Positions 1 to 9,976 of a stretch of DNA of 64,000 nucleotides are shown here, one piece after another. The first letter of the stretch is position 1, and every line of letters starts with the position of its first letter. The position numbers and the translations under genes are program-made. The notes beneath the pieces were generated by a model. That model was not told the DNA's origin, ran no database searches, and was given only the letters and a program-made list of their open reading frames with translations. The stretch is from Astrocystis sublimbata (lineage: Eukaryota > Ascomycota > Sordariomycetes > Xylariales > Xylariaceae). The stretch is from contig JAJNNY010000005.1 of the NCBI GenBank assembly GCA_022453515.1, forward strand, positions 1,116,001 through 1,180,000, in the 5' to 3' direction.

Positions 1-768
1 ATGAAGTAGGTTCAGCAGCAGCTGCGGATGCCCCGATTTCCATACAACTGCCGTTGCATGACTACTACCAGGCCGGCCAGGATTGTAAATCTACTACACC
101 TTGACAATGATATATAGCGGGTACCCTAATGCTGTGCAACTTCAGCCCTTGCTTTCTCTCACAAACTCAACAGTTGACCCTCTGCCACCAAGCTGCCTCG
201 GCTGCTTCTTGTTGAGCGCATAAGCCGCGTCTGAGCAGCGGCAACTTCAAGGAGTTTCAGAGATTGACAGCTGGTGTTCATAGACTCCATACTCGGTAGC
301 GGGACAATAATACCACCGGAAAGGTTTCGAGCTGTGGATCAGTCTACGTACAGCACATAAGTGAGAGTGATACTGCTAACGCAGAAGCATCGTCGCATAT
401 GTCAGCCGGAGCAATGAGTAATGTGCATTCTAGGAGATGAGAAATTTGCTATGTCGAAATTGAGCCGCAATGTGGGACTTCTTCGTTTGAATTTTGAAGT
501 TTGTTAGTAATCTTCATTGTGCCTACTGGCTACAGGCATATCATTTGCCCGTCCGCAGTTACAAATCGTTATGGTGTCATGGAGCGAGGTGGGCGAGGTG
601 GGGTTGCGCCAATGATATCAGTTCGCGCAGCATGTATATCTAGCAATAGCTTCATTCTCGACAACCGCAAACGCAACCTGATCAAAAAGAAACCACAGCT
701 TACGAAGAGTTCTCAAATAGCGCCAACAACCTGAATACGATAGTGTTCGCGATTTACTGCAACTCAAC
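1..768. other. Intergenic, no gene recognised
   Basis: I see no coding region with recognisable homology here. Short open frames (for example 501-734) have no motif and no splice partner. The right end is presumably the promoter of the epimerase-like gene that starts at 769. Confidence 0.6.
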
Positions 769-2093
769 ATGTCCCCAAAGATCTTCCTGTCAGTAAAGCT
801 TCAAGTTGCTAGTCGCCAAGCCTACTTACTACTGTACACGCTAACCGTAGTCCTAGAACCGGTGCTACTGGTAAGTAATTACTTTCAAATTCCCAGCCAT
901 CAAACAACCTTGATCCTCGGCTTTGCTTCAACGCTCAAAATGGTAGAAGAAACGATGGTGTTAAGTACTGACAACTGAACGTTGCCAGGCTACACTGGCG
1001 GCGACGCGCTATACGCTCTGCACCAAGCTCATCCAGATTTCGAGTTCACCTTGCTCGTGCGAAATGAAGAGAGAGCCAAGCTGGTCTCAGGCCAGTACCC
1101 GAACGCAAAGTTCGTATATGGCGGGCTCGATGACTCCGAGGTGATTGAGAACGCCGCAGCGGCGGCTGATATCGTAGTTCGTAGGTGCTCATCAGATGGA
1201 CCCAGTCTCTGAAAGGGATGAGGGAGACTGACAGCGACGCCAGACACCGCCGACTCCTCTGATCACCTCCCTGCTGCGCGAGCTATTGCCAAAGGTCTTT
1301 CCAAAGGACACACGGACGAGAAACCCGGCTACTGGATTCACCTTTGTGGCACTGGCATGCTGCAGTGGTACGACTGGGACAATGACAGATATGGACAGTC
1401 GCCGCTGCCATCGCAGAAATAGTATGTTGGCCTCTCGTGTTGCGACGTGCTCTCACTACCTCGGATACTCCTTACTGACTTCATTGTAGCCACGATATCG
1501 AGGACATCGACCGGATATTGACTCTTCCACCTCATGCCTTTCACCGTGATTGTGACCAGATTGTGTTGTCCTCCAATCAGATTGGCGGTGTCAAAACACT
1601 AGTCGTAGGCCCTCCGCTGATCTATGGTCCCGGCCGCGGACCAGTCAACCAGCGCAGCATCCAGGCCTACAACATGGCTAAATTCACGCTCGAGAATGGA
1701 TTTGCTCCCGTCATGTCTGGGGAAGGCACACCCGAGTGGGACAACGTCCATGTTCACGATCTTGGCAACTTCTTCGTGCTTGCCGTGGAGGCTGCTCTGG
1801 ATCCTGAGAAGCAGAAGAACCCGGAGATCTTCGGCCCACGGGGGTACTTTTTCCTCGAGCACGGCGCACACTCCTGGCGTGAACTAGCGACGCAGATTGC
1901 TGGAGAGGCCAAGAGGCAGGGTTACATTCCCGAGGCGAAGACTCAAGATGGCGATCATAAGCGCTACGGTGCCAACTCTAAGAGTGTCGCAGCTCGTGCG
2001 CGAAAGTATCTTGACTGGAAGCCTCACGGCAGGAGCCTGAAAGACGAGATTCCAGACATTGTAGCAGGCGAGGCCAAGAGATTGGGAAAGTAG
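769..2093 (+). CDS. NAD(P)-binding epimerase/dehydratase-like protein (5 exons)
   Basis: Predicted 335-aa protein of the extended short-chain dehydrogenase / NAD-dependent epimerase superfamily; the substrate is unknown. Exons 769-788, 857-870, 989-1180, 1244-1421 and 1490-2093 sum to 1008 nt. The spliced N terminus reads MSPKIFLTGATGYTGGD, a perfect TGxxGxxG dinucleotide-binding loop; without the 14-nt second exon this motif does not exist. Further typical segments are GPPLIYGPGRGP and the C-terminal helices after DNVHVHDLGNFF. This resembles the fungal nucleoside-diphosphate-sugar-epimerase-like proteins often annotated near secondary metabolism genes. The classical SDR YxxxK pair is not obvious, so a binding or regulatory (NmrA-like) role is possible. 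Each splice junction restores the frame and has GT..AG ends (donors GTCAGT, GTAAGT, GTAGGT, GTATGT). The start is the only Met that feeds the Rossmann strand. The family is fairly sure, the function is not. Confidence 0.85.
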
Positions 2094-2754
2094 AGCACGA
2101 TGCTTGATTAATTGCACCTGCAAACAAGGTGGTGTCATGATCATCGATACTTCTCACAGCCCATGGGGTCATATTCAACTTTTAGCTAGATGCTTTCGAT
2201 AGTAAATGAGACCAAATGAAGAAACTGTTGCTTTGTTGTTGACCGTCGTGGTTCCATTAATCCTCGAATGGGACCTAAATAGGATATGTTTTGTTGCAGC
2301 ATCTGATATCAACCCACTGATGTGATCGGGTGGACTACTTTCCAATCATACTGAAGAATACAAAGCGTCCTCTGTCCTCCCCATAATTATTGTATTCGCC
2401 GAAGGGTATCGGAGGATGCGAGCTGACATGACCGACTTCATAGTTTTAGGTTAGGCAAAAATCAGCGCAGCAGATCTGATTCGCTCAAACCCCAGGTTTA
2501 GTGCCCTTTTGAGTCAAGCTACTGTTCTTGGAAGACAGCCTAGATTGCCCTATATGCCTTATACGGCTGTCTTCAACTCGCCGAGATGGTTCGGGACTGT
2601 TAATGGCAGCGACCAAATACCATTCAATATATATATCAGGCAATTCCGAGCGCGATTGTTCCATAGCCATATCGAAATACATATTTCAATCCATCGTATT
2701 TTCTCAGGGTTTTTTTAAGTCACAGCTCTAAGGCACCGATTACCTTAAGCAAAC
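2094..2754. other. Intergenic, no gene recognised
   Basis: 3' region of the epimerase-like gene and promoter of the DJ-1/PfpI gene. The short frames on both strands (2485-2731) have no recognisable motif. Confidence 0.6.
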
Positions 2755-3573
2755 ATGTCCAAATCACAAGTCAACATAGGAGTATTCGTCCCCGGCGGCG
2801 TACAGCTGCTAGACTTAGCATGCGTCGACATATTTTTTATGATGAGCCATGAATACCTGTCGGCTATTCCCATCCCCAAACACATCATCGACCTGGCGCC
2901 CAGTGTCAAGATTGCCTACATTACCACTCCAGAGTCGAAATCGATGGTGTCACTGACGGCAGACTTGAATATCCGCGCCACCCACGACATTACGGACCCA
3001 GAGGTGCAGCCGGGTAGACTAGATATCATTCTTGTCCCTGGCCCGGATCCCAGCGCGACCTGGGAGAGACCCGTACTCGATTTCCTAGCGGCACACTCCA
3101 AGTGTGAGACGACTGATGTGCTGAGTGTTTGCACTGGCATATTATTGTGTGGCGCTGCTGGGCTTCTGGATGGCCGAGAGGCGTCCGGGCCAAGAGGACT
3201 GCAAGATATGATCAAGAAGCGACATCCAAAAGTGAAGCTGGTTGGGGAAAAGTACAGGTGGGTTCAGGATGGGAACCTCTGGTCGAGTGGTAAGTTGCTG
3301 AATCTTGACTTCAAATGGAAATATCTTCATTCTGGATAGATGACTAACAGTAGCTCAGGAGGAATCACAAACGGCAACGACCTTGTCGCTGCTTATGCTC
3401 GCACAGGAAAACACTTCCCTTCAGCAGTAGCGGAGATAGCTTTAAAGATGGCAGATGTAGGAGATCGCGGCCAGTTCTACTCAGAAAGCCAGACGACTTT
3501 CACTCTGGGGATGGTATGGATCATCATGAGGGGCTGGTTTACTAAGCGCACGCCATCACCTCGATTGCAGTAA
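2755..3573 (+). CDS. DJ-1/PfpI (ThiJ) family protein
   Basis: Class I glutamine-amidotransferase-like fold of the DJ-1/PfpI family. Exon 1 is 2755-3289; the intron 3290-3358 has donor GTAAGT and a TGACTAAC branch region; exon 2 starts at 3359. The nucleophile-elbow Cys lies in VLSVCTGILLCGAAGLLDGR (Cys126), as in the isonitrile-hydratase/AraC-N-like subgroup. The downstream segment WVQDGNLWSSGGITNGNDL spans the intron and matches the usual W-V-x-D-G...S-x-G-x-x-x-G-x-D pattern. The THW motif that often follows the elbow is replaced by SGPRG, so the active site may be altered. The C-terminal end is uncertain: the open frame stops at 3573, but a further intron (GT at about 3514, AG at 3570 or later) would change the last residues. 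The catalytic activity cannot be predicted from sequence. Confidence 0.8.
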
Positions 3574-4093
3574 GATGGATATGAGAAGCTTTCGTGGTAG
3601 GTGGTGCTGATCGGTGTAAGAACTTATCACGGTAGTTCGATTGCTAAGTTCGACAATAATGGCATAATACAATCTTGTCATATCCGAAGCGTTGAATGTC
3701 TGACGCGACAGCAGTCACAGGAATGGTTGCTAGAATCACGGGGTTCATCATATCCATATGCGTATATGCGTATATGCATAAATGTTGCTCTTGAGCTCAA
3801 AAAAAAACACATTCTGCTCAGCAAAGCCTTCTCGCTTGTCTACCTGACGCTTGCTATACTAACAAACACTGGATGCACACAGGACCGCGGAGCACCAGAG
3901 CTGGATATCTTGGTTTATCGCAATACTCCCCCGAGAAAGAACGTTCAGCTATACAGTCAATGTATATTAGGCTCTTGATTGTGACTTCGCTCCTCCGCAG
4001 TGCCACCCTGAGCCTTCCCCCCACGGCAGGTAACATCCTGCCTCAATATAGCAGCCAGATGACGCAAGCTTGCGAGGCGAGGAGGGATCGAAT
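3574..4093. other. Intergenic, no gene recognised
   Basis: Convergent 3' space between the DJ-1/PfpI gene (+) and the broken oxidase (-). It contains a run of A at about 3800 and repeated TATGCG units near 3757-3778. No recognised coding function. Confidence 0.5.
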
Positions 4094-5099
4094 CATGGAT
4101 CGCTTTCTTGTCGGCCAGTTCTCAGCACACCTTGGGTGTATTGGTTTACGGGTTTTCGAATTCGCTTGAAACATCCAACGAGGCAGGAGAGATGATCTAG
4201 GTAACGGGTAACATCACACATAATGTGAGCAAGATGACACCAAGTTTTTTTTGGGGAATGAATGCATACCTGACTTAACGAATAAACCTGGATAGTTAAT
4301 TCTACAATGACTCCATAGACACCACCGTCTCCTATGATAGATTTGAGCAAGTCATCGCTGGCCTGCACGACCTCACCCTTGAAATTCACGATTTTGGCGC
4401 TTATGATCTGGTCAACGCCGAGACCTTGTAGTGCCGAGATAGAACCATAACCGCTTAGTGTTGTCCAGCCGACATACCCGACTTTAGCGACGGTAGCACT
4501 GATTGTCTGATTAGTTTCGATGACCGAGAGAGTTTTTATGCATGTCAGGCACGTACGCAGGAACAACGAGCTCCTTCTCCCTCAGCGCTTTCGCGATACC
4601 CCTGAAGAATATACCGCCGCCGACTTTGGCTGTTGTTCTGTCGTCTGCGACGTCAACATGGTCGATATCACGCACTGCAGCACACGGGATTAGTTGGTAA
4701 TCATCAACTCTAGAGCGCGACATGTGAAAGTAAAGTCTCAGGAAGCTACAAGACATTGTCTTGTCCTGAAACGGAAAGCGAGTACTTTTGGTTGAACACT
4801 GCCAGAATAAGAAATGTCGGTGCTGGGGATGACTCACTATCAATCTGAAGAGTACCGCTGGGACTATCGTCAACGCCTGTGCAGACACCGAACTTGATAT
4901 CCTTCTGCATGCAATACTGTACTAGAATCTGTACATCCTCAGTGTTTTGTGGGCGAGCTATGAGAACCGGCTGCAAGGCGGGCTTCCTGGTAAAACATGC
5001 TTGCAACACTTCATAGTCCGGGTGTTCGCGCGGAGTGAGCTTTGTTGTTGATTTTTTCTCGCCCAAGTACTCTTGGAAAGGAGCGAGTGGGGACGTCAT
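4094..5099 (-). pseudogene. Decayed or truncated FAD-linked oxidoreductase (PCMH/BBE-like)
   Basis: On the minus strand three exons join in frame: 5099-4838, 4674-4557 and from 4498 onward (introns 4675-4837 and 4499-4556, donors GTGAGT and GTACGT). They encode the N-terminal FAD-binding PCMH domain of a GlcD/berberine-bridge-type oxidase: RPQNTEDVQILVQYC, then LQIDMRDIDHVDV, GGGIFFRGIAKAL, VGYVGWTTLSGYG and GVYGVIVELTIQVYSL. Two features argue against function. The Gly-Gly-His segment that normally carries the covalently bound FAD is absent, because FGVCTGVDDSPSGTLQ stands where it should be. The frame also loses all similarity after about 4250, so the whole substrate-binding and C-terminal half (about 200 residues in intact relatives) is missing. 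The intact family averages about 480 aa. A longer in-frame start exists at 5156. It is probably a pseudogene; a short functional variant is less likely. Confidence 0.7.
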
Positions 5100-6214
5100 G
5101 GTCTTCTGCAATGAAGTGTTGCACCGTTGCTGCGTAGGAAGAATAGTGCCGAGCATATGACAGTATCAAAGGACTTCGCTGTGATAATGTGAAATCCGAC
5201 TTCAGGCTCCTAATGTTGGGTTAAGAACCAGTAGTAGCAAATCTGTTTATTCGTAAAAGACGGTGCCATTTATACTCGTGGCTTAGTTGTCAGTATGAGA
5301 TCAACAGTGTATTGCGGCCAAATTGGCGGCACGGAGATCATACCTTAGCATTACTCATCAATATGCCCCTGTTGCAATTTCCACAAGTCCTGTGCAAGCC
5401 ATGCGGTAATTGCTCGTTCCAGAAAGCTTCTATAGAACTTGAGGCACGTGGCATAGAGTCGCACTATCCTGGCTGTGCCTGGTCTCGTGGCTTCAGTGTT
5501 CGCGTAGCCTCTCTTCTCGGTAGGACATCGTCTCTTGCCACGTTAAAGGGCAGTTGGCATCGAGCGGCAGAAAAGTGTATGAAATGTGATCATAATAGCA
5601 CCGAGCCTCAAAAGTCCTAGCACCACAAAATTGTCTACAGCGGGCCTTGTGAGACACGGTGATCTCGGTGCTAGGCTGCCTAGCGAGGGATTGTATCAAG
5701 GAGCCGCCCAAACGGGGCTTTATGAACCCAAGCGACGCAAGGGGAATGTTGACTTCGGAAGACTGTCCAAGAGATAGATTTCCTAAACCACGCATTGGAA
5801 TATGCGGCTCATGCACGCGTGTAGGCCCTGAGTCTAGGTGGCGAGATTGGGTGTTATCACGAGGCCAAAGACAAGGTTATGAATGTAAGATTTGTAAGGC
5901 TCTAGGTTAGTGATGTGTCTTGTTGTGAGTCGTGTGAGGATCGATGACACTACCTTCGCCCGTCAATCCATAATTGAAGTCACTGCTGTTTCGTTTGTTG
6001 TGTTAGTGTCACAGCAACTTTCTCATCTAGCGTTAAGCGAGTCGTTGTATCACAGCGGCACCAAACAAAACAGAGAGATTGCCACAAAACATCAAACAAA
6101 CTGGAACTCTAAGTATATCGAATCCAGACCCAGGCCCGCTCTACCTCTTATCTTTCTATAGAGGCACAAACATAAGCCTCATTTGACCGTGTCTTACATA
6201 CACGTACACATTCA
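5100..6214. other. Intergenic, no gene recognised
   Basis: The region lies between the oxidase remnant and the 3' end of the mitochondrial carrier gene. Small open frames occur at 5312-5620 (+), 5493-5816 (-) and 5910-6161 (+). None shows a domain, a signal peptide or plausible splicing. It may hold further eroded sequence. Confidence 0.5.
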
Positions 6215-7283
6215 TTACTGGCCCAACAATAGTTTGAGCATCTTGGTAGCCTCCTCATTAGCCGTGAACAATATGCCACCAGCCACCACGGTCCGCCCCA
6301 AGCGCATGACGGTACCGCGCCAGAAGCCACGAACGCCATCTTCAGCTAGGATGGCGCGGACAGATTCCATTGTTCCTGTCTTCTTGGCCTGCTGGGCCTT
6401 CGTCTTCACCGTGTCGAACGGCTGTGTCGCAAACGTCGTGATCGTGCCAGCGATCGCTCCGTTAGCGAAGCTTGCCACAATGCCATCGACGGCTACCCCC
6501 TTCGAACGCTCCCAGTCCTTGATGGCCGAATAAGTCCCCAGTCGAAACCCGGTGGTGCCGATCTGCTTCAGCGTCGTTGCCACGTAGCCAGAAAAAAGCG
6601 CACCGCGGAAGCCCTGCTCGCGATAGAGCAGAGTGATACAGTGCCATGGCGAGCGGAACCGCTTTGTTGTTCGGGCATCGTCGATCAGCGCTGTTTTTAT
6701 CCGCTCGCTGGGTGTGACTGCCAGCGTGGAGGCTGCTACACCGGCCAGCATGCCACATCCGATGGACTGAGCCGTACCAAGTCTGTGCGTCACGGGGTCT
6801 TCGAACATTGAACGGATACTATCGAACATGACGAATCGCACGGCATCTTTGCCGATCGAGCCCTAGACAGGTGGTCAACATAGTGTTCGTGACTGGTGAA
6901 TGATAGTCAACTTCGCGTTACGACTCCGAATCAGCCTCAGCCAGAAGCGTTGTCCACTGCCAAATCCACCACGTCCGAGCAATAAAAAAAACTTGAATAT
7001 AGGCTCACAGCAAGGGGGAAGAAGAAAAGAGTATACAAAAAACACATACCACAATCATAGTAGAGCATCCCTTATACATTGCCCTCAGGCCCTCCTGGCG
7101 CGCGACCTGGGCGACGATGGCGAAGGGGTTTCGCCGGGGGCCCTCATGGCCGTAGAGCTGGACACGCGTCTTCGCGAACTCGAAAGGGTACGTGCTGGCT
7201 GACTCGACGCCGCCCGCGATACCGCCCGCGAGCAGCGCCACGAGAGGCGACGCCTTCTTGCCGTCCGCGTCCGCAGCCACCAT
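6215..7283 (-). CDS. Mitochondrial tricarboxylate/citrate carrier (CTP1-like)
   Basis: Predicted 293-aa SLC25 carrier of the inner mitochondrial membrane, most like the citrate/tricarboxylate transporter Ctp1. Exon 1 is 7283-7050, exon 2 is 6862-6215, and the intron 6863-7049 (187 bp, donor GTATGT) is in phase 0. All three carrier signatures are present: YPFEFAKTRVQ, TPSERIKTAL and QPFDTVKTKAQ. The Ser-Glu in the second repeat is typical of the tricarboxylate carriers. The junction reads CSTMIVGSIGKDAVRF. The protein has six expected membrane helices and no N-terminal extension, and its length equals the family norm. The family is secure, and citrate/malate exchange is the likely transport activity. 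It lies tail-to-tail with nothing recognisable to its left. Confidence 0.92.
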
Positions 7284-8433
7284 TCTCTGTTTCTCTTTCC
7301 GTTTCTCCCCCTCACTCCAGTCCCTGGGGGTTTTCTTTTTTTTTTCTTTCGGTTAAAGAGGTTCTTCTTGCCGAATGTGTTGTAAATGGAAGGAAATATT
7401 AATTATTTCTTGCCTCTCCTGCTTGGCTCCTTGTTTGCGCGGGTCTCTTGCACTCTTCTTTTTATATGGGAGAACTCGGACGGTGCAACCGGATTAAGTT
7501 CCTCTCAGTCTATAATGTAATCGTGTCCTTTTCGTATGTTTCTCCGTCTTTTATCGGTTTATGTCGGTGGATGTAAGTAGCGGGACGTGGATAAGCATAC
7601 TTATACGAGAAATCGAAGTGGGAGAAAGCAGTATATATCCAGGTACAGTTAATGGAACAACAAGCTGAAACTTTTCTCTCTAGCTGAGATTAATTATTCA
7701 ATGAACACCGAGGTTTCGGCCCCAAGCTAGATAGTTGGCAAACCAATGAGCAAGCACTGACTCGCAGCCGATCTACTGTATGCGACGCTACGTAAGTAAT
7801 TGCAGATGCGCGGATGGCCGATCTAGGTACCACGAGATGGTTCGAAACCTTCACCTTTTCCCCGGAGCTAACTCCCAGTCATGCGGGTCTCATTCCCCAT
7901 TCAGTGGCTCTAGTTTCTTTGCTGCCCCGGTTTTCCCCTGTTCCGTCCCATGGACCGAGGGCTTCGGTGCTCCAGCTGAAAACACCATATCCACATCATC
8001 TAGCTTGGTGCTTCTGTGCTTGTATTGTGTGCGAGCTGATACTCTAGTCTCGTAGTACCCGAAGTAGAACTTACTTTCGCAGGTGGCTGCGATTGATCTT
8101 ATCTGACTAGATTGCACGAGAGAGGCATGCATTCTTTTCATCAGTTGAGGCTTCCTGAATATGCTCATAGTTTTACTTAACTATTGGGTATCAATCCTGT
8201 CGCTTACCTATCCGTCCATACGCACCTGCCTGCATCGCCGGTTGTCCCATGCCCGGCTTGATCGCACCATCTCAAGGCTGATTTTTCCAGAAAGAGAAAC
8301 AAGAGGCCGTCAACAGCCTGTATATACAGAAGGCTATGGTGACACGTAATTCTAGCTCCTCCTCCTAGGGCCAATGAGAATATCCTTATATGTCCGCCTC
8401 CAGAAGGCGCCGAATGCGCTGTAGTTAGTGCAC
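7284..8433. other. Promoter side of the carrier gene; no gene recognised
   Basis: The first about 300 bp upstream of the carrier start contain pyrimidine-rich tracts on the coding strand. Overlapping frames at 7780-8170 on both strands encode no recognisable domain. Confidence 0.5.
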
Positions 8434-9393
8434 TCAAAGGGTGAAATTGGGCTTCATGCGGAAGGGCTGAGTCTTCATATATGCGCTGATGTTGGCTTGC
8501 TGGCTACACGCATTCAAGTAATCGTGAACTTGCGGCAGCACGAAGCCAGGTTCCTGCGCGTGGCCCTCAAACTCGGGGATCTGGATCAAATTGAACGGTT
8601 CGCTCCTGGCTTTCTCCATCGAGTCATCCACCAGCACCGTGTTCAACTGGTTCCATTTCTCCCCGCTAGCCGCCAAGGGGTGACTCGCGGCCACGACGGG
8701 GTTGTTCCACAGCGCGGTGAGTCGCTTGTAGCATTGCACCCTGGAGTTGTAGTCGCTTTTCGAGAGGCCGAAGTTGTCTCTACTCCAGACGGCGACAACC
8801 TTGGCCTTATCCTCGGGCGACAACAATTGGTTGCACATATTGACGACGTTCTGCGAGCGTGCAGATGACCATACGACGACGGTGAATGTGTTGACGCAGT
8901 AGGATAGGAAGGGTTGGGCGTTGGGACGCTCGATGAAGCGAGTCGGGGCGTGGCGGCTGGGCCGGTGCAGTAAGGTGCCATTCAAGTCAACGACAACCAG
9001 GATGTTGCGCGGCTGCGGTAGGAGGAAGGGGGGTTGCGAGGCGATCCTGAGATACTTCGCCGTAGGGTCGGGAACGCCACCGGACTCGGCCGAGGGCTGG
9101 CAGATCTTGTCTCTCTTGCCGACTGCAGCTGTCTGCGGGGACGGGGACCGTGGGGCTACCCGTCGCACATGTGCCGGCGCATGAGAGTTACTGCAATGGT
9201 GCGATGAGTGAGGAGGCATCTTCGGTAGGGAAGGGTAGACAACCGGAACTTACGGGGTTGTCGCGCCGGGCATAGTTTGAGGCCGACCAGGCCCAGGCGT
9301 GTGTTCTGGCAACCGCGGAGGCAAGCCATTGGCGGCATAATTTGGGAAGATGGGATAGCCAGCGCTGCCAGCCATGTTGCCACCGGCGCTCAT
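8434..9393 (-). CDS. NIF/FCP1-homology (HAD-like) protein with DLNGT motif
   Basis: HAD-superfamily protein with an FCP1/NIF (CTD phosphatase/Tim50-like) domain, predicted 298 aa from the Met at 9393. Exon 1 is 9393-9254 and exon 2 is 9190-8434; the 63-bp intron 9191-9253 has donor GTAAGT. The domain runs from about residue 109 to 270: ILVVVDLNGTLLHRP, FTVVVWSSARSQNVVNM, FGLSKSDYNSRVQCYKRL and VLVDDSMEKARSEPFN. The catalytic DxDxT motif reads DLNGT (Asp115, Asn117), so the nucleophile is kept but the second Asp, the general acid/base, is Asn. This may reduce or abolish phosphatase activity. The N terminus is Gly/Pro-rich. The frame stays open upstream to a Met at 9612, adding 73 residues rich in Arg, Ser and His that resemble a mitochondrial presequence. 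Which start is used cannot be decided from sequence. It shares a divergent promoter with Rrp36. Confidence 0.85.
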
Positions 9394-9976
9394 GATGGAT
9401 ATGAGGTTCGATGGCGGATGCGATGGCGGGTTCGATCGGGGTGGTGCAACAGGCTGTGGCGATTTCGCGTCGGCGTGACTGGGAATAATAAGACTGTATG
9501 GGCGACTGCTATGGCGATGGAGGCTATGGCGATGGAAAGGGTGATGCAGGCGGAGAGAGTGTGAGCGGGCGATGCTGCTGCGCATCAAGACGCAATTCAG
9601 CCCCACCGACATGCCTCATGCCGTATACTGCAGGCGCAATGAACTGTCTGCCCCGACCGGAGAGACAACTCAGCAGCAGATCCGAAGATGGCTGATCTGA
9701 ACTGACACCTACATAGAAGTATGTAGGTAAGTCGGTTGGTCAAAAATACCGGTCAAAACTCCGGCCACCGATGATTGCCGGCCGGCGTGCAAGGGTCTAG
9801 GTATCGATAAGCGGTACCTGGCGGTGGGGTCAAGCTGCCGCTTATCTGATCTTATCGCCGCCATGTCTTTATGTACATGTACATGTCCTTATGTACCTAA
9901 GTAAGTGCCCATATGCTGTAGACAATTCAAAGGCGCGAGACGCAAACCTTCCATCAACTTGACAATATTCGATAAA
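9394..9976. promoter_or_regulatory. Divergent promoter NIF-like / Rrp36 with GATA inverted repeat
   Basis: 583 bp separate the two divergent starts. The region holds three GATA-type sites (9805-9811, 9841-9847, 9851-9857). Two of them form a perfect 9-bp inverted repeat, GATAAGCGG at 9806-9814 and CCGCTTATC at 9838-9846. Just downstream is a TGTACATGTACA-like palindromic stretch (about 9871-9890). GATA sites are bound by fungal GATA factors; a role here is inferred. Part of the region (9394-9612) may be coding if the upstream Met of the NIF-like gene is used. Confidence 0.4.

Noticed and set aside
9905..9976. Upstream in-frame Met for Rrp36
   Set aside because: The added 24 residues are unlike the family N terminus, and the Met at 9977 gives the normal start.
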